Part shown: piece by piece, positions 61,492 through 64,000 of the stretch
Numbering within the stretch: the first letter of the stretch is position 1
How the letters are laid out: each line of letters opens with the position of its first letter
Assembly: GCA_963797005.1 (NCBI GenBank)
Contig: CAWCOF010000030.1
Coordinates: 124,001 to 188,000, forward strand
Direction: 5' to 3'
DNA length: 64,000 nt
Source of the DNA: AWTP1-13 sp963797005
Lineage (GTDB): Bacteria > Pseudomonadota > Alphaproteobacteria > Rhizobiales > Hyphomicrobiaceae
Notes under the pieces: generated by a model
What the model was told of the DNA's origin: nothing
The model's database searches: none
What the model saw: the letters and a program-made list of their open reading frames with translations, nothing else
Translations under genes and position numbers: made by a program

Positions 61492-62295
61492 TTATTCCGC
61501 AGCCTCGAGTTTGCTTGCCTGGCCTGCCTGATGCGTGTGCCTAGCCCCTCTTGCAGATGTACCCGGATCACCACCCAGAGCCTGCCTGTGATGGGCTTCC
61601 TGCTCGTGGATGTAGTCCGTGATGGCGGCACGCGCCTTGCGCCAGCCTTTGGTCCTCGGCTTGAAGACCTGCGCCAGCATCATCTTGATCCCCCACACCA
61701 CCGGCAGGCGCTTGGCGATCCCCCACCCGATCGCCACAAGCCAGTCCTGCATGAGCGGCTGGCTGGTGCGCTTGAGGAAGCCGCGCAGCACCTCGGTGTC
61801 CTCGATGCGGCCGCGCGCGACGACCTGCTCGGTGAACTCCTCGTCGAAGTGCATCGACGGCGACTTTGCCGTGTGGCCCTTCAGCTCCAGCCAGTGGGAC
61901 GTGGCTTTCATCACGCCTTCCGGCACCACGTCGCGCGGGCAGGCATAGGTGCACTTGTGGCACGAGACGCACTGCCAGATGATGTCCTTGTCCCGCAGCA
62001 ACTCGCTCTCCATGCCCATCCGGATCAGGTAGATCCAGTAGCGCGGGTTGAAGCGCGGCTCGATCGCGTTGACGGTGCAGGAGTTCGTGCACGAGCCGCA
62101 TTGCCAGCAACGATGAATGTTCTCGCCGCCCGGCAGCGCGGAGATCTCCTCCTCGAGGGCCTCGTTGTAGTCGGTGACGACGCGCGGCTCGATGAAAGTC
62201 GACCAATGGCCGGACACATCGACGCCATCGATGGTGAGCTTCTCGTGCGTCGTCAGGTCTTCCGGCCGGATCAGCGATTTCTCGTGAATGGGCAT
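61492..62295 (-). CDS. hdrC2: Heterodisulfide reductase-like subunit HdrC2
   Basis: A 267-residue iron-sulfur protein with two [4Fe-4S] ferredoxin motifs: CWQCGSCTNSC (about residue 63) with a following Cys-poor proline-type end, and CVSCHKCTYACPRD (about residue 109). A long C-terminal part follows (FDEEFTEQVVARGRIEDTEVLRGFLKRTSQPLMQDWLVAIGWGIAKRLP). It connects HdrA and HdrB electronically. The ATG at 62295 (MPIHEKSLIRPEDL) was chosen; the longer open frame covers the preceding gene. Confidence 0.88.
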   Translation of the reverse strand: MPIHEKSLIRPEDLTTHEKLTIDGVDVSGHWSTFIEPRVVTDYNEALEEEISALPGGENIHRCWQCGSCTNSCTVNAIEPRFNPRYWIYLIRMGMESELLRDKDIIWQCVSCHKCTYACPRDVVPEGVMKATSHWLELKGHTAKSPSMHFDEEFTEQVVARGRIEDTEVLRGFLKRTSQPLMQDWLVAIGWGIAKRLPVVWGIKMMLAQVFKPRTKGWRKARAAITDYIHEQEAHHRQALGGDPGTSARGARHTHQAGQASKLEAAE

Positions 62296-62306
62296 TTCGC
62301 CGTCCT

Positions 62307-63166
62307 TCAATTCAGAAGCTTGGCGCGGTCGACGACGCGTGATGTCCCGTCGATGGTCTTGAACCGCGAGCGGCCGGTTCTGCCCGATACCGGATCGAGG
62401 CCGAGGATCCGACGCGAGTGTTCCAGCGGGTCGACCTCGGAAGCAAAGTCCGTCTTCAGATACGCGCCACCCTGCGCGTTGATGTAGTCGCCATAGATCT
62501 GCGCCTGCAGCAGATCGACGTACCAGAGCATGTCGCGGAAGACGCCGTTGTCGGCGAGAAACTGGGAAAGCTCTTCCCGAAGCACCAGGAATGTTTCGTA
62601 GCGATCGGGGATGTCGATCACGAGACGGTCGACGTCCTCGCCATGCCAGATCTCGCGGATCACGCCGGCGTTGGCCTTCTGGTCCCACACCCAGCGCTGC
62701 ATCAGCGGATACTGCTCGGGGTAGACGTTGTGAAGAGCCTCCGCCGCCAGGTCGCGAATGAAGCGGTATTCCTGCCGGTTGGAAACGCGGCGCAGAATGC
62801 CTTCGTTGCAACATCGGCGTTGGCCGTGTCCTGGGCCTGATCGAGCAGTGCGGCAATCGCCGCGCGCACGTTCGTCCAGCCGATCGCGTCGATCGGCTTG
62901 GCGATGCGCCGCCGCACCGTTGCCATTGCCGCGGTCAACTGCTCGAAATCGGACAGCGCCACGCTGCCGGCACGCCCATTCGACAGCGCCTCCTGGAAGA
63001 CGCGCGACTTGACCCTGGCCGCGTCGGCGAACGCTTCGATGCCGCCGATGGTCTCGGCGGCCCTGATCAGTGCCTCCAGCGCGGACCTCAACTTGGGGCC
63101 GGAAAGCTCGAGAACCGGGCGATCCAGCGTGGACCCGGCATCCTTGATCGGAACTATGCTTGCCAT
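62307..63166 (-). CDS. Conserved hypothetical protein between hdrA and hdrC2 (frameshifted)
   Basis: The gene begins at 63166 (MASIVPIKDAGSTLDRPVLELSGPKLRSALEALIRAAETIGG) and ends at 62307 (EYRFIRDLAAEALHNVYPEQYPLMQRWVWDQKANAGVIREIWHG, then DMLWYVDLLQAQIYGDYINAQGGAYLKTDFASEVDPLEHSRRILG). The two parts lie in different frames; the shift near 62805-62809 equals two surplus bases (or one lost) and gives about 285 residues. It holds no obvious cofactor site. A gene for a hypothetical protein at this position is a constant feature of sHdr clusters, so it is probably a subunit or assembly factor. Confidence 0.8.
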
Positions 63167-63179
63167 GATCGCCTGCTGA

Positions 63180-64000
63180 TCACTCTGCCGCCTGCAGGCC
63201 AGCCGGGCCGCGAGCCGCTGCCAGGGCCGACATCGCCGCACCGTTCGCTTGCGCGATGGAATCGTCGATGGCCTCGGGTCCGATCGCCGCCCCGGCAACC
63301 AATACGCCGGCTCGCGAGGTGGCGCCCATGACACCGTAGGTGTCCATGCGGGCAATGTAGCCGTGCCGATGCAGATCGACGCCGAACACGGCCGAGATCG
63401 TCATGTTGTCGACGTTCGGGTCCATGCCGATGGCATGCACCACCATGTCGAAGGGAATGGTGATCGGTCGCTTGACCAGCGTATCCTCGCCCTTGACGAT
63501 CAGCTGCTTGCCGTCGCTGGTCACCTCGGCGATGCGCGACTTGATGTACTTGACCTTGAACTCCTCCTGGCTCCTCCAGTAGTACTCGCTCTCGTAATGC
63601 CCGTATATGCGGATATCCATATAGTAGATATAGACATGGCAGTCCGAAAGCTCCTCGCGGATATCCATTGCGATGTTTGCGGAGACCGTGCAGCAGATCT
63701 TGGAGCACCACTCGCGCCCGATCTGGCGGTCGCGGGAGCCAACGCACAGCAGAATGGCGACGCGCTTGGGCTTGCGCCCGTCCGAGGGACAGCGCACGCC
63801 CTTGCCGCTGGAGATCATCTGCTCGACCTGGGTCGTCGTCACCACGTCGGGGAACGTGCCGAAGCCCCACTCGGGCTTGTTGACCAAGTCGAAGTGGGTG
63901 AACCCGGTCGTCAGGATCCGCGGCACCGGCTTCGACTGTGGAGCCGTCCGAAAGGGTGGCAGCGAAGCCGCCAGGCTGGCCCGAGAAGGCTTTGACCGTG
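63180..64000 (-). CDS. hdrA: Heterodisulfide reductase-like subunit HdrA, 3' part (frameshifted)
   Basis: The C-terminal 270 or so residues of HdrA, an FAD-binding iron-sulfur subunit. Visible pieces are VKAFSGQPGGFAATLSDGSTVEAG before the break, then ILTTGFTHFDLVNKPEWGFGTFPDVVTTTQVEQMISSGKG, RVAILLCVGSRDRQIGREWCSKICCTVSANIAMDI with several Cys, IPFDMVVHAIGMDPNVDN and GVLVAGAAIGPEAIDDSIAQANGAAMSALA. An extra base near 63919 breaks the frame. The 5' part, and probably hdrB1 and hdrC1, lie beyond the window edge. Confidence 0.88.
   Translation of the reverse strand, partial: RSKPSRASLAASLPPFRTAPQSKPVPRILTTGFTHFDLVNKPEWGFGTFPDVVTTTQVEQMISSGKGVRCPSDGRKPKRVAILLCVGSRDRQIGREWCSKICCTVSANIAMDIREELSDCHVYIYYMDIRIYGHYESEYYWRSQEEFKVKYIKSRIAEVTSDGKQLIVKGEDTLVKRPITIPFDMVVHAIGMDPNVDNMTISAVFGVDLHRHGYIARMDTYGVMGATSRAGVLVAGAAIGPEAIDDSIAQANGAAMSALAAARGPAGLQAAE

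Noticed and set aside
1..64000. CRISPR arrays, tRNA or rRNA genes, insertion sequences with transposase
   Set aside because: Reading through the window I found no regularly spaced direct repeats, no tRNA cloverleaf or rRNA sequence and no transposase or integrase translation. A dedicated RNA-gene scan could still reveal a missed small RNA.

Overview
The window (about two-thirds G+C) looks like a chromosomal segment of an alphaproteobacterium, most likely of the order Hyphomicrobiales (Rhizobiales). The evidence is a flagellar locus with the Rhizobiales-type gene order and accessory genes (ftcR, flaF, a DUF1217 gene, a MotE-like gene, a CheL/FlgJ-type gene), lipid A modification genes of rhizobial type and a sulfur-oxidation type Hdr cluster with a lipoate-binding protein. 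This assignment is inference from gene families; no rRNA or tRNA gene was seen.

Region 1 (1-27.2 kb) is the flagellar locus. The minus strand carries fliF (cut by the window edge), fliC, and a long run motA-fliM-fliN-fliG-flhB-hypothetical-flgB-flgC-fliE-flgG-flgA-flgI-motE-like-flgH-fliL-fliP. A second minus-strand run is flhA-fliR-fliJ-like-cheL/flgJ-flgN-like-FliL-like, and a third is flgE-flgK-flgL-flaF-flgD-fliQ. A plus-strand operon (DUF1217-flgF-fliI) lies divergent from motA. The regulator gene ftcR sits upstream of flgE. An 11-bp motif (CTCGCGCAAGG in the direction of transcription) lies 31-53 bp upstream of fliF, motA and flhA, with a variant upstream of flgE. No flbT, fliK or motB was found here.

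Region 2 (27.2-47.2 kb) is mixed. It holds a PilZ protein, a FadL-like outer-membrane protein next to an alpha-oxoamine synthase-like enzyme, a phosphorelay set (single REC, membrane hybrid kinase, HPt protein, divergent REC-GGDEF-EAL protein), a cytochrome c, an overlapping pair (APH/P-loop kinase, then CoA ligase-acetyltransferase), an APC permease, a GntR/UTRA repressor bounded by two large palindromic elements, and an OmpR-type regulator divergent from a PAS hybrid kinase.

Region 3 (46.5-59.4 kb) holds an LpxQ-like outer-membrane protein convergent with a PAP2 phosphatase, a Gfo/Idh oxidoreductase, a hydrolase-OsmC fusion, a compact operon (enolase superfamily, epimerase, GNAT, DHDPS-like) and a TRAP transporter (dctPQM). 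Together these suggest uptake and breakdown of an unidentified organic acid or sugar acid. Region 4 (59.5-64 kb) is a sulfur-type heterodisulfide reductase cluster, in transcription order hdrA (partial)-hyp-hdrC2-hdrB2-hyp-lbpA.

A strong property of the sequence is that about 27 frameshifts interrupt otherwise intact genes. Each one that can be resolved is best explained by an extra base in the given sequence rather than a missing one, and about 18 fall between 3.2 and 7.6 kb. Removing them restores family-standard lengths (flgG becomes exactly 262 codons). I read these as sequencing/consensus errors and annotate the affected genes as CDS, not pseudogenes.
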